Assembly: GCA_001805655.1 (NCBI GenBank)
Contig: MHGR01000135.1
Coordinates: forward strand, 1-8,755
Origin: Omnitrophica WOR_2 bacterium RIFCSPHIGHO2_02_FULL_52_10
Lineage (GTDB): Bacteria; Omnitrophota; Gorgyraeia; Zapsychrales; Zapsychraceae
Reading direction: 5' to 3'
DNA length: 8,755 nt
Shown: positions 1 to 6,645 of the stretch, piece by piece
Layout of the letters: each line of letters begins with the position of its first letter
Numbering within the stretch: position 1 is the stretch's first letter
Position numbers and translations under genes: made by a program
Notes under the pieces: model-generated
What the model was told of the DNA's origin: nothing
Seen by the model: only the letters and a program-made list of their open reading frames with translations
The model's database searches: none

Positions 1-1458
1 GCGCCGCTGCGCGTGGAAGAGGAAAGGACCATCGGTCCTTTACTGGGGAAAGATTCGATTGCGGCCGGGATCAATGCCACGATTATCGGCGGCGTGCTGT
101 TGTTTTCCTTTATGATCGTTTATTACCTACAGGCCGGACTGGTTACCGATTTGGCGCTGACGATGAATTTGCTGTTAATTACCGGAATCATGGGCTTGTT
201 CAATTTTTTAATGCCCGCCAGCCAGCTGACGCTCACATTGCCGGGCATTGCCGGCATCATCTTGACTTTGGGCATGGCGGTTGACGCCAACATCCTGATT
301 AACGAGCGCATCCGCGAAGAAACCCGAAATGACCGTCCGCTGCCAGCCGCGATCAGCAACGGCTTCAACAAAGCCCTCAAGGCCATCGTTGACTCCAACA
401 CGACAACGCTCATCGCCGCGTTCATGCTGTTCCAGTTCGGTTCCGGCCCCATCAAGGGATTCGCCGTCACCCTGTCCATCGGCCTTATCGCCAGCCTGTT
501 CACGGCCTTGTTCGTCACACGAACGATATTCAACGCGCTCATCGAATTGAAAATCGTCAAGAAACTGCCCATGCTCAGCTTTTTCGCGGAAACAAGGATC
601 AATTTCATATCCATGAAATATATCTGCTTCACGCTTTCCATCATCGTGATCATTGCCAGTATCCTGACGATCATCCAGAGGAAGGATGACGCTTACGGCA
701 TCGACTTTGCCGGAGGGCAAGTCCAGGAATATAAATTCAAAGAGCCGATCAACGCCGATGACCTCAGAAACACATTAAAGGAAATCCATCTGGATGATGC
801 CGTCATTCAGCAATTTGATCAGTATCCAGAGAATGTGATCATCCGCACCCAGAACGATACCTATGAAGAGGTCAGCGCCGCTTTAAAACAGAATTTCTCT
901 TATAACCCCTTCGAGGTTTTGCGTATAGAAAAAGTGGGGCCCGTGGTTGGGGAAGCCCTGCGCAAAAAGGCGGTCTTGGCGATCCTGTTCGCCCTGGGCG
1001 GCATCCTGGTCTATATGGGCTTCCGATTCAAGCATTTTGATTTCGCCGCCGCCGGCATCATCGCCTTGCTGCACGACATATTCGTCGCGCTGGGGATACT
1101 CCTGATGCTCGGCCGGCAGATCGATCTTCTGGTCGTTACCGCGTTATTGACCATCGCCGGTTATTCCATCAACGACACCATCGTTATCTATGACCGCGTC
1201 CGCGAGAATTTGGTCAAACGCAATAAATTAAGCCTCGCCGAAATCATCAACGAAAGCGTCAATCAAACCCTCAGCCGGACCATCCTGACCACGCTGGCCA
1301 CCATGCTCGTGGTGGTCGCGCTATTTTTGTACGGCGGCGAGGTCTTAAATTCCTTTGCCTTGTGCCTGATCATCGGGTTCATTGCCGGAACCTACTCAAC
1401 CGTCTTTATCGTCTCGCCCCTGGTCCTGGCCTGGGAAGGCAGGGGCCGGAAAACGTAG
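1..1458 (+). CDS. secDF: SecDF fusion, protein-export membrane subunit (5' end outside window)
   Basis: This is the C-terminal half of SecD fused in frame to a complete SecF. These proteins use the proton gradient to help SecYEG pull preproteins across the inner membrane. The reading frame is open from base 1, so the gene begins upstream; the GTG at 13 is internal. The first codons give the SecD tail motif EEERTIGPLLGKDSI. About five SecD membrane segments follow (nt ~65-530), with the signature AVDANILINERIREE near nt 280-320. SecF starts near nt 600 with a membrane segment. A periplasmic region then opens with GIDFAGG (nt ~700) and closes with VGPVVGEALR (nt ~940-965), followed by five more membrane segments and the SecF signature GYSINDTIVIYDRVREN (nt ~1160-1210). 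The stop is TAG at 1456. SecDF fusions are known in several phyla. mfd starts 7 bases downstream, so the two are probably co-transcribed. Confidence 0.95.
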   Translation, partial: APLRVEEERTIGPLLGKDSIAAGINATIIGGVLLFSFMIVYYLQAGLVTDLALTMNLLLITGIMGLFNFLMPASQLTLTLPGIAGIILTLGMAVDANILINERIREETRNDRPLPAAISNGFNKALKAIVDSNTTTLIAAFMLFQFGSGPIKGFAVTLSIGLIASLFTALFVTRTIFNALIELKIVKKLPMLSFFAETRINFISMKYICFTLSIIVIIASILTIIQRKDDAYGIDFAGGQVQEYKFKEPINADDLRNTLKEIHLDDAVIQQFDQYPENVIIRTQNDTYEEVSAALKQNFSYNPFEVLRIEKVGPVVGEALRKKAVLAILFALGGILVYMGFRFKHFDFAAAGIIALLHDIFVALGILLMLGRQIDLLVVTALLTIAGYSINDTIVIYDRVRENLVKRNKLSLAEIINESVNQTLSRTILTTLATMLVVVALFLYGGEVLNSFALCLIIGFIAGTYSTVFIVSPLVLAWEGRGRKT

Positions 1459-1465
1459 TCCCGCC

Positions 1466-3346
1466 ATGTTTGAGTCATTAGAGCTTTTTGTCGGACAGAA
1501 AATAGACCTCGAAGGCGTGCTCAACAACCTCACCGCGTTCCGTTATCAAAATGTCAAGAAATCCACCCAAGGTGGGGAATTCAGCCGCCGCGGAGGCATC
1601 CTCGACATTTTCCCGGCCGGCTTCGACGGCCCGGTGCGCATCGACTTCGATCACGAGACAATCACCTCTATCGCCAGCGTCAATGTCACAACCGGCAAGT
1701 CCATCTGGCAACATAACATTATCATTATCCTGCCGAACAAGCCCCGCCAAAGGGATGTTTTTAACGCCGATATCCCGCTGAGCCATTTTGTCGAAATCCA
1801 GAAAAGCGATTACGTCGTCCACAACCAGCACGGCATCGGGAAATTCCTCGGCATTGAAGAAATCGCTGTCGCGGGCGGCCCGAAAGAGCATCTCGTCATC
1901 GAATACAGGGGAGGCGACAAATTATTCGTCCCGGTTCACGATATCCGGCTGGTGCAGAAGTATGTCAGTTTTCAAAAGCGGCCCCCGCGCCTCTTCAAAC
2001 TCGGCAGCAAGGAGTGGGAGCGCGTCCGCCGAAGAATCCAGAAACGCCTCCAATTAACCGCCGCGGAGCTGCTGCACACCCAGGCCCTGCGCGCCAGCCT
2101 GAAGGGATACAGCTTCGCCCAGGATACCCCATGGCAAAGCGAGTTCGAACGCTCTTTTCCCTTCGAGGATACCCCGGACCAGGTGAAGGCGACACAAGAC
2201 GTCAAGAGGGACATGGAAAAGCCCCAACCCATGGACCGGCTCTTGTGCGGCGATGTCGGTTACGGCAAGACCGAGGTGGCCTTACGGGCGGCCTTCAAGG
2301 CCGTCATGGACAACAAGCAGGTCGTCTTTCTGGTCCCAACCACGATCCTGGCGGAGCAGCATTTTTACAATTTCACGACCCGCCTGGAAAAATATCCCGT
2401 GAACGTGGCCATGCTCAGCCGGGTACGCACGAAACACGAACAGGCCGAGACCGTCCGGGCGCTGGCCGAGGGGAAGGTCGACATCGTGATCGGCACCCAC
2501 CGCCTGTTATCCAAGGATATCCTTTTCAAGGATCTTGGGCTGATCATCATCGATGAGGAGCAACGCTTCGGTGTCAGGGCCAAAGAGCGGCTGAAGCGGT
2601 TCCGGCTTTTAGCGGATGTCTTAATGCTGACGGCAACGCCGATCCCGCGCACGCTGCACATGGCCTTGACCGGCGCCAAGGACATGTCCATCATCTCCAC
2701 CCCTCCGCAAAACCGCATTCCCGTGGAAACCCATATCGTGGCTTTTGACGAAGACCTGATCCAAGAGGCCATCACCCGCGAATTGCGGCGAAATGGGCAA
2801 ACTTTTTTTCTGCATAATCGCGTTGAAGATATCGAGCAAATTGCTAAAATAATAAGAAAATCGGTGCCGGAAGCCCGTGTCGCGGTCGGCCACGGCCAGA
2901 TGCCCGCGAAGCTCCTGGAGAAAATCATGATCAAGTTCCTAAAGGGGGAGATCGATGTCCTGGTCTGCACGACGATCATCGAGTCGGGCATAGACATCCC
3001 CAATGCCAACACGCTGATCGTCAATCGCGCGGACCGGTTCGGCCTGTCGGACATGCACCAGTTACGCGGACGCGTCGGGCGCTTCACCAAACAGGCCTAT
3101 TCCTACTTCATCGTGCCGCCGAAAAGGGCTTTATCCGCCACGGCCAAATCCCGCATCCGGGCGATCGAGAAATACAACGAGCTCGGATCAGGCTTTCAAA
3201 TCGCTTTCGAGGACCTGCAGATCCGCGGGGCGGGGAACCTCCTGGGGGAGGAGCAAAGCGGATATATCGCGGCGGTCGGCTTCGACCTCTATTGCCGGCT
3301 GCTGAAAGAATCCATCGAGCATTTGCGAAAAACAACACAACCATAG
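1466..3346 (+). CDS. mfd: Short Mfd-like RNA polymerase-displacing translocase (transcription-repair coupling factor, reduced)
   Basis: A 626-residue Mfd homologue; typical Mfd has about 1,100-1,150. Mfd is a dsDNA translocase that pushes stalled RNA polymerase off DNA. Residues 1-90 match only part of the UvrB-like D1b region (GEFSRRGGILDIFP at 37-50). Residues ~112-165 are the CarD-like polymerase-interaction domain (DYVVHNQHGIGKFLG). The translocase motor follows: Walker A GDVGYGKT (262-269), DEEQ (363-366), TATPIPRT (389-396), TTIIESGID (502-510), QLRGRVGR (532-539), and the TRG-type segment GSGFQIAFEDLQIRGAGNLL (574-593). The protein ends at 626, right after the motor. D1a and D2 (UvrA binding), the rest of D1b, D3 and D7 are absent. 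ATG 1466 follows the secDF stop by 7 bases; an in-frame ATG at 1382 lies inside secDF and is unlikely. No strong Shine-Dalgarno is visible. All helicase motifs look intact, so it is probably functional, not decayed. Confidence 0.92.
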   Translation: MFESLELFVGQKIDLEGVLNNLTAFRYQNVKKSTQGGEFSRRGGILDIFPAGFDGPVRIDFDHETITSIASVNVTTGKSIWQHNIIIILPNKPRQRDVFNADIPLSHFVEIQKSDYVVHNQHGIGKFLGIEEIAVAGGPKEHLVIEYRGGDKLFVPVHDIRLVQKYVSFQKRPPRLFKLGSKEWERVRRRIQKRLQLTAAELLHTQALRASLKGYSFAQDTPWQSEFERSFPFEDTPDQVKATQDVKRDMEKPQPMDRLLCGDVGYGKTEVALRAAFKAVMDNKQVVFLVPTTILAEQHFYNFTTRLEKYPVNVAMLSRVRTKHEQAETVRALAEGKVDIVIGTHRLLSKDILFKDLGLIIIDEEQRFGVRAKERLKRFRLLADVLMLTATPIPRTLHMALTGAKDMSIISTPPQNRIPVETHIVAFDEDLIQEAITRELRRNGQTFFLHNRVEDIEQIAKIIRKSVPEARVAVGHGQMPAKLLEKIMIKFLKGEIDVLVCTTIIESGIDIPNANTLIVNRADRFGLSDMHQLRGRVGRFTKQAYSYFIVPPKRALSATAKSRIRAIEKYNELGSGFQIAFEDLQIRGAGNLLGEEQSGYIAAVGFDLYCRLLKESIEHLRKTTQP

Positions 3347-3355
3347 AAAGTCGCT

Positions 3356-4297
3356 ATGAGCCACCGGACACAATGGACACTCACAACCTGTTTAACGCTG
3401 CTGCTAGTCTTCCGGCCGAATCCGGCGCCGGCCATTGAAGACGCCATCATCGCCGTCGTCAACGATGAGCTGATTACCCTGAAGGACCTTAAGGACTATG
3501 TCCAATCGACCTATGTCAGTCTCGTGGCCGAAGGAATGCCGGACGCGCAGATCCAGGAGGTCATGAAGGACATGGAGATCAACGGGACCATCAAACTCAT
3601 CGAGGACAAGCTCATTTTAAGCCAGGCGAACACCCTCGGCCTGCAGGTGCGCGAGGCGCTCGTGGATGAACGCCTCGAAACGCTAAAAACAAAATACGGA
3701 TCGGAGCAAAAGCTGGTTGACGCCCTGATCAAGAACGGGGCCACGCTCACGGACCTGCGCAACAAAATCCGCGATCAGCTGAAAATCAAATTCGTCGTGG
3801 ACCATGAGGTAAAAGACAAGATCTTTGTCAACCCCCAGGAAGTCACGGAATACTATGAAAACAATAAACAGCAGTTCGCCCGGCAGGAACGGATTAACCT
3901 TGAATCCATCTTTGTGGGTTACAAAGAGGACAAGGATGCCGCCAAAGGAAAAGTGGATGAAATCCTTAAGAAGATCGGGGAGGGGGTGGAATTCAGCAGT
4001 TTGGTGAAGGAATATTCCGAGGCGCCGTCCGTGGGTGTTGTTGAGCACGGCCAACTCCTGCCCGAAGTCGAAAAAATCGTCTTCAATCTTTCCCTGCATG
4101 AAATTTCCCCGCTTGTGGAAACGGATAACGGCATCTTCATTTTTCGACTCATCGGAAACAGCCCCGCCGAAATCGCCAGCCTGGAAAGCGTGAAAGACCG
4201 TATTTATGAAACGATCTTCAACGAAAAGTTCAGGAAACAGTTCAGGCGCTGGGTGGATCAACTCAAAAAAGATGCCTATATCGAAATCAAGCAATAA
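3356..4297 (+). CDS. surA: SurA/PpiC-like periplasmic chaperone (peptidyl-prolyl isomerase family)
   Basis: A 313-residue secreted protein of the SurA family, which chaperones outer-membrane proteins through the periplasm. Residues 1-26 form a signal peptide: a short basic start, a hydrophobic stretch, then PAPA, with likely cleavage after A26. The mature protein opens with AIIAVVNDELITLKDLKDYV, the typical SurA N-domain start, and continues helical to about 170. One parvulin-like domain spans ~178-268 (SLVKEYSEAPS, GQLLPEVEKIVFNL, SPLVETDNGIFIFRL). A C-terminal helix (~275-310) would complete the chaperone core. E. coli SurA has 428 residues and two parvulin domains; this has one. The positions of the two conserved parvulin histidines appear to be S184 and F261, so isomerase activity is doubtful. 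The gene starts 9 bases after mfd with a weak GAAAG upstream, and its end overlaps pdxA. A generic PpiC-type foldase is the alternative name. Confidence 0.85.
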   Translation: MSHRTQWTLTTCLTLLLVFRPNPAPAIEDAIIAVVNDELITLKDLKDYVQSTYVSLVAEGMPDAQIQEVMKDMEINGTIKLIEDKLILSQANTLGLQVREALVDERLETLKTKYGSEQKLVDALIKNGATLTDLRNKIRDQLKIKFVVDHEVKDKIFVNPQEVTEYYENNKQQFARQERINLESIFVGYKEDKDAAKGKVDEILKKIGEGVEFSSLVKEYSEAPSVGVVEHGQLLPEVEKIVFNLSLHEISPLVETDNGIFIFRLIGNSPAEIASLESVKDRIYETIFNEKFRKQFRRWVDQLKKDAYIEIKQ

Positions 4298-5222
4298 ACG
4301 CATCGGCATAACCCTCGGGGATCCCTCGGGGATCGGCCCGGAAGTCGTCGCCCGCGCCCTGGCTGAGCCCTCTGTCCGCAAGCTGGGCACGTTCACCGTA
4401 ATCGGCGACCGGGCAACTTTTGAAAAATATTGTTCGACCCGATACGGAAATTGTTGCTTTATCGACCCTCAGCCGGACAATCGAATCCCGTTTAAGCCCG
4501 GCAGACCCAGCCGGGCCAGCGCGGCATCCGCCTTAAACGCCCTTCATGCGGCGGTGGGGCTGATCAAGCGGCAGGAGATTTCCTGCCTGGTGACCGCCCC
4601 GGTGTGCAAAGAGGCAATTCACCATATTGACCCGGCCTTCGTGGGCCACACGGAATTTCTGGCCGATGCGTTCGGGGTCAAGGATTTCGGCATGATGTTT
4701 GTCAGCCAAAAACTGCGCATTATCATTGTCACCCGCCACATCCCCCTAAACAAAGTCAGCGGCGCCATCCATGCCGGCAATGTGTATGATACCATCCGGC
4801 TGACGCATCGCTCGCTGAGGAACACATTCAAAATCAGAAACCCGCGCATCGCCGTTTGCGGCTTGAACCCTCACGCCGGTGAGGGGGGGACCATCGGGAA
4901 AGAAGAACTCACGAAAATCATCCCGGCCATTCAAAGAGCGCGCCGCCACAATATGACCGTGCGCGGCCCGTTCCCCGCCGACACGCTCTATTCTTCCGGA
5001 ACCGCCTTTGCGTTCGACGCCATCGTGGCCATGTACCACGACCAGGGCCTCATCCCCGTGAAAACCTTAGGCCTCTCAAAACTTGTCAATCTGACCGTCG
5101 GCCTGCCGTTCATCCGCACTTCACCGGCGCACGGCACCGCGTTCGACATTGCCGGAAAAGGCAGGGCCGACCCTTCTTCGATGCGCGAAGCCATCCGGCT
5201 GGCGGCCCGATTAAACCCATGA
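4272..5222 (+). CDS. pdxA: 4-hydroxythreonine-4-phosphate dehydrogenase PdxA
   Basis: A 316-residue PdxA (E. coli: 329). In the DXP-dependent pyridoxal-phosphate route it oxidises 4-phosphohydroxy-L-threonine; the product decarboxylates and is used by PdxJ. It is a cytoplasmic, metal- and NAD-dependent homodimer. Visible motifs are GITLGDPSGIGPE (12-24), GHTEF (125-129), and three metal-ligand histidines: H156 in TRHIPL, H201 in NPHAGEGG and H256 in MYHDQG. These sit at a constant offset of 10 from H166, H211 and H266 of E. coli PdxA. The end SPAHGTAFDIAGKGRADPSS is also characteristic. ATG 4272 is chosen because it leaves the usual short leader before KRIGITLGD; the in-frame ATG at 4206 would add 22 unlike residues and a deeper overlap. 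The start lies 26 bases inside surA with no good Shine-Dalgarno, and the stop overlaps the rsmA start (ATGA). No key residue is missing. Confidence 0.95.
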   Translation: MPISKSSNKRIGITLGDPSGIGPEVVARALAEPSVRKLGTFTVIGDRATFEKYCSTRYGNCCFIDPQPDNRIPFKPGRPSRASAASALNALHAAVGLIKRQEISCLVTAPVCKEAIHHIDPAFVGHTEFLADAFGVKDFGMMFVSQKLRIIIVTRHIPLNKVSGAIHAGNVYDTIRLTHRSLRNTFKIRNPRIAVCGLNPHAGEGGTIGKEELTKIIPAIQRARRHNMTVRGPFPADTLYSSGTAFAFDAIVAMYHDQGLIPVKTLGLSKLVNLTVGLPFIRTSPAHGTAFDIAGKGRADPSSMREAIRLAARLNP

Positions 5223-6046
5223 CCCAAAAAAAAGCGCCGTTTCCCAAAAAATCCCTTGGACAGAATTTTCTCATCAGCCCCTCGGTCGCAAACCGCATTG
5301 TCAATGCCTGCGGCCTGAAACCCACCGACACGGTGTTGGAAATCGGACCAGGGAAGGGAGCTCTGACAGGGGCGTTGTCAAAAAAGGTCCACACGGTTAT
5401 AGCCGTCGAAAAAGACCGCCGGTTGGCGGAGCATTTGCGGGAAGGGCACCAGGGATCCAATATCCACATCGTACACGGCGACATTCTTGACTATCCCCTG
5501 GACACGCTTCCCCGCGGCACCAAAATCATCGGGAACCTTCCTTATAATATCGCTACTTTGATCATCAAAACGGTCATTCAAGAGCGGGCCCGGTTCAGCG
5601 ATTTTTTTGCGACTGTCCAATGGGAATACGGCCAGCGGCTCGCCGCCCGGCCGGGAACCAAGGCCTACGGCTCCTTAAGCTGTTTTGTGCAGTATTACGC
5701 CGACATCCAGCTCCTTTTCAAGATCAAAAATACGGCGTTCTGGCCAAGCCCGAAGATCCAGTCCTGTTTTTGCCATTTCAAATTTTCGGGGAAACCGCAA
5801 CGGAAGGCAAACAACAAAGACCTGTTGTTTCAGATCATCCGCGCAAGTTTCGGGCAGCGCCGCAAAACCATAGGCAACGCCCTGTCCGTTTTATACGGCA
5901 AGGAAAAAACGGCGCGTTTTCTGGAAAAATCGGGCATCAGTCCCAGGTTAAGGGCGGAAAACATAAGCTTAGAGCAATTTATCGGATTGGCGGATACGGT
6001 GGAGGGGGAGGAGCGTGATGACAAGGAGGCCGGACAAAATGGTTAG
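5219..6046 (+). CDS. rsmA: 16S rRNA (A1518/A1519) dimethyltransferase RsmA (KsgA)
   Basis: A 275-residue SAM-dependent enzyme that N6-dimethylates two adjacent adenines in helix 45 of 16S rRNA late in small-subunit assembly. Seen in order: SLGQNFL (12-18), the SAM-binding motif VLEIGPGKGALT (39-50), IVHGDIL (84-90), the catalytic GNLPYNIAT (105-113), the substrate-side block VQWEYGQRLAARPGTKAYGS (133-152), FWPSPKIQS (174-182) and the C-terminal FGQRRKTIGNAL (211-222) and RAENISLEQF (245-254). Length is normal. Where E. coli RsmA has LQKEVVNRL, this protein has VQWEYGQRL, with Glu and Arg kept and Lys replaced by Trp. It ends in a charged tail EGEERDDKEAGQNG. The start overlaps the pdxA stop by 4 bases (ATGA), which predicts translational coupling. 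The order surA-pdxA-rsmA is that of E. coli. It is last in the + strand block and convergent with the PilZ gene. Confidence 0.96.
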   Translation: MTQKKAPFPKKSLGQNFLISPSVANRIVNACGLKPTDTVLEIGPGKGALTGALSKKVHTVIAVEKDRRLAEHLREGHQGSNIHIVHGDILDYPLDTLPRGTKIIGNLPYNIATLIIKTVIQERARFSDFFATVQWEYGQRLAARPGTKAYGSLSCFVQYYADIQLLFKIKNTAFWPSPKIQSCFCHFKFSGKPQRKANNKDLLFQIIRASFGQRRKTIGNALSVLYGKEKTARFLEKSGISPRLRAENISLEQFIGLADTVEGEERDDKEAGQNG

Positions 6047-6053
6047 CCCTTGA
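6023..6053 (+). other. Strong Shine-Dalgarno followed by a minimal ORF at the end of rsmA
   Basis: AAGGAGG at 6023-6029, a full match to the ribosome-binding core, lies 9 bases before an ATG at 6039. That ATG opens only four codons (M-V-S-P) before TGA at 6051. An in-frame ATG at 6018 would give eleven codons. The motif falls inside the last codons of rsmA, where it encodes part of the KEAG tail, so it may be there by chance. It could also be the start of a lost downstream gene or a tiny translated ORF. It is the best Shine-Dalgarno seen in the window, yet it precedes no real gene. Confidence 0.3.
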
Positions 6054-6058
6054 AAAAA

Positions 6059-6460
6059 TCAGGAACCTTCCCAGCCCTTAAACCATTGTTTAACGACTTT
6101 TTCCCGGTCGATTTCAAAAGCATGCTGGAGGATTAACTCCTGGACATGGTCGGAAGTTTCATAGAACGTAACGCCCATGTGGAGCGCGCCGTCGTCATGG
6201 CGCACCCATTGGACATGCCCGTTGAGCTTGATGCTTGTCGTTTCGCTTAAATGGACCGTCATCTGGATCTTTTGGTGGGAGTTTAAATACCTGTTCCCGA
6301 TGATACAGGCCCCGGCGCAGCTGATGTCCTTGGTCGTGCCTTCGCGCGACACTCTGTCCCCATCAACGCTATAAACGACACGGTCGGCTACTTCCCAGCG
6401 CGGAAAATAACGCATGTCTTGGTTTCCGGAAGAGTTTCGCTCTCGATTTGGGCCAGGCAT
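6059..6460 (-). CDS. PilZ-domain protein, likely c-di-GMP binding
   Basis: A 133-residue single-domain PilZ protein. PilZ domains bind cyclic di-GMP and relay it to motility, polysaccharide or surface-attachment machinery; the partner here is unknown. Both ligand motifs are present: RxxxR at 17-21 (RYFPR) and DxSxxG at 45-50 (DISCAG). The β-barrel pattern continues with IKLNGHVQWVRHDDGALHMGVTFYE (strands around 77-101). A C-terminal amphipathic helix follows (~104-128). No signal peptide or membrane segment is seen, so it should be cytoplasmic. ATG at 6460 is preferred because GGAG lies 7 bases upstream on the minus strand; M16, just before the RxxxR motif, is an alternative. The gene stands alone and opposite to its neighbours, ending 12 bases from the rsmA stop. 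No other c-di-GMP gene is in view, so its pathway cannot be read from context. Confidence 0.85.
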   Translation of the reverse strand: MPGPNRERNSSGNQDMRYFPRWEVADRVVYSVDGDRVSREGTTKDISCAGACIIGNRYLNSHQKIQMTVHLSETTSIKLNGHVQWVRHDDGALHMGVTFYETSDHVQELILQHAFEIDREKVVKQWFKGWEGS

Positions 6461-6479
6461 AAACCAGCTCCGTTGGTTT
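6461..6479 (-). promoter_or_regulatory. Small hairpin presenting the pilZ Shine-Dalgarno in its loop
   Basis: Read on the minus strand, a perfect 6-bp inverted repeat AAACCA / TGGTTT flanks a 7-base loop ACGGAGC and ends directly against the pilZ ATG. The loop contains the GGAG ribosome-binding motif. In RNA the stem is A-U rich and only marginally stable, so it might modulate initiation slightly. As DNA, the inverted repeat could instead be an operator half-site pair. The repeat is plain in the sequence; any function is inference. Confidence 0.35.
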
Positions 6480-6607
6480 TGTTCACAAAAAAAGCCACAT
6501 CGTCTTCATATTCCTGAAAGGATATAAAAAGCTCCGTGGCTAAAATTACATTAGCATCCCTTGACAGCCGCCGCAAGCGATAAATCAAAAAGATTTCGCG
6601 CAAGCCC

Positions 6608-6636
6608 TTGACACAGAACAAGTCTGATGATACAAA
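6608..6636 (+). promoter_or_regulatory. Candidate sigma70-type promoter for ybgC
   Basis: A perfect -35 hexamer TTGACA (6608-6613), a 17-base spacer and a -10-like TACAAA (6631-6636, four of six consensus bases) precede ybgC. Transcription would start near 6642-6645, that is 0-5 bases before the ATG at 6646. No Shine-Dalgarno lies upstream of that ATG, which agrees with a leaderless mRNA. The spacing and the -35 are good; the -10 is only fair. Confidence 0.5.
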
Positions 6637-6645
6637 CAGTCATCT

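Noticed and set aside
2365..3090. Long minus-strand open frame (241 codons) antisense to mfd
   Set aside because: It is a codon-bias shadow of the mfd motor: it has no domain pattern, and the + strand frame carries all helicase motifs.
5226..5233. Run of eight A at codons 3-5 of rsmA as a slippage site
   Set aside because: Near the start of an otherwise intact gene it encodes ordinary lysines, and neither alternative frame leads to a meaningful product.
6047..6075. Terminator-like GGAA/TTCC arms followed by six T on the minus strand after pilZ
   Set aside because: The stem is only 4 bp with a 2-base loop, too weak for an intrinsic terminator.
6548..6576. Possible minus-strand promoter for pilZ: TTGCGG, 17 bases, TAATGT with an upstream TG
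   Set aside because: Each hexamer matches the consensus at only three of six positions; the extended TG helps but is too weak to list as a feature.
6561..6589. First TTGACA hexamer as a second + strand promoter upstream of ybgC
   Set aside because: No acceptable -10 lies 16-18 bases downstream (the sequence there reads AATCAA or ATCAAA).
6388..6621. A 77-codon minus-strand open frame starting with TTG and overlapping the pilZ start by 73 bases
   Set aside because: No ribosome-binding motif precedes the TTG, no recognisable family pattern is seen, and it occupies the divergent promoter region. It would gain support only if conserved as protein in relatives.
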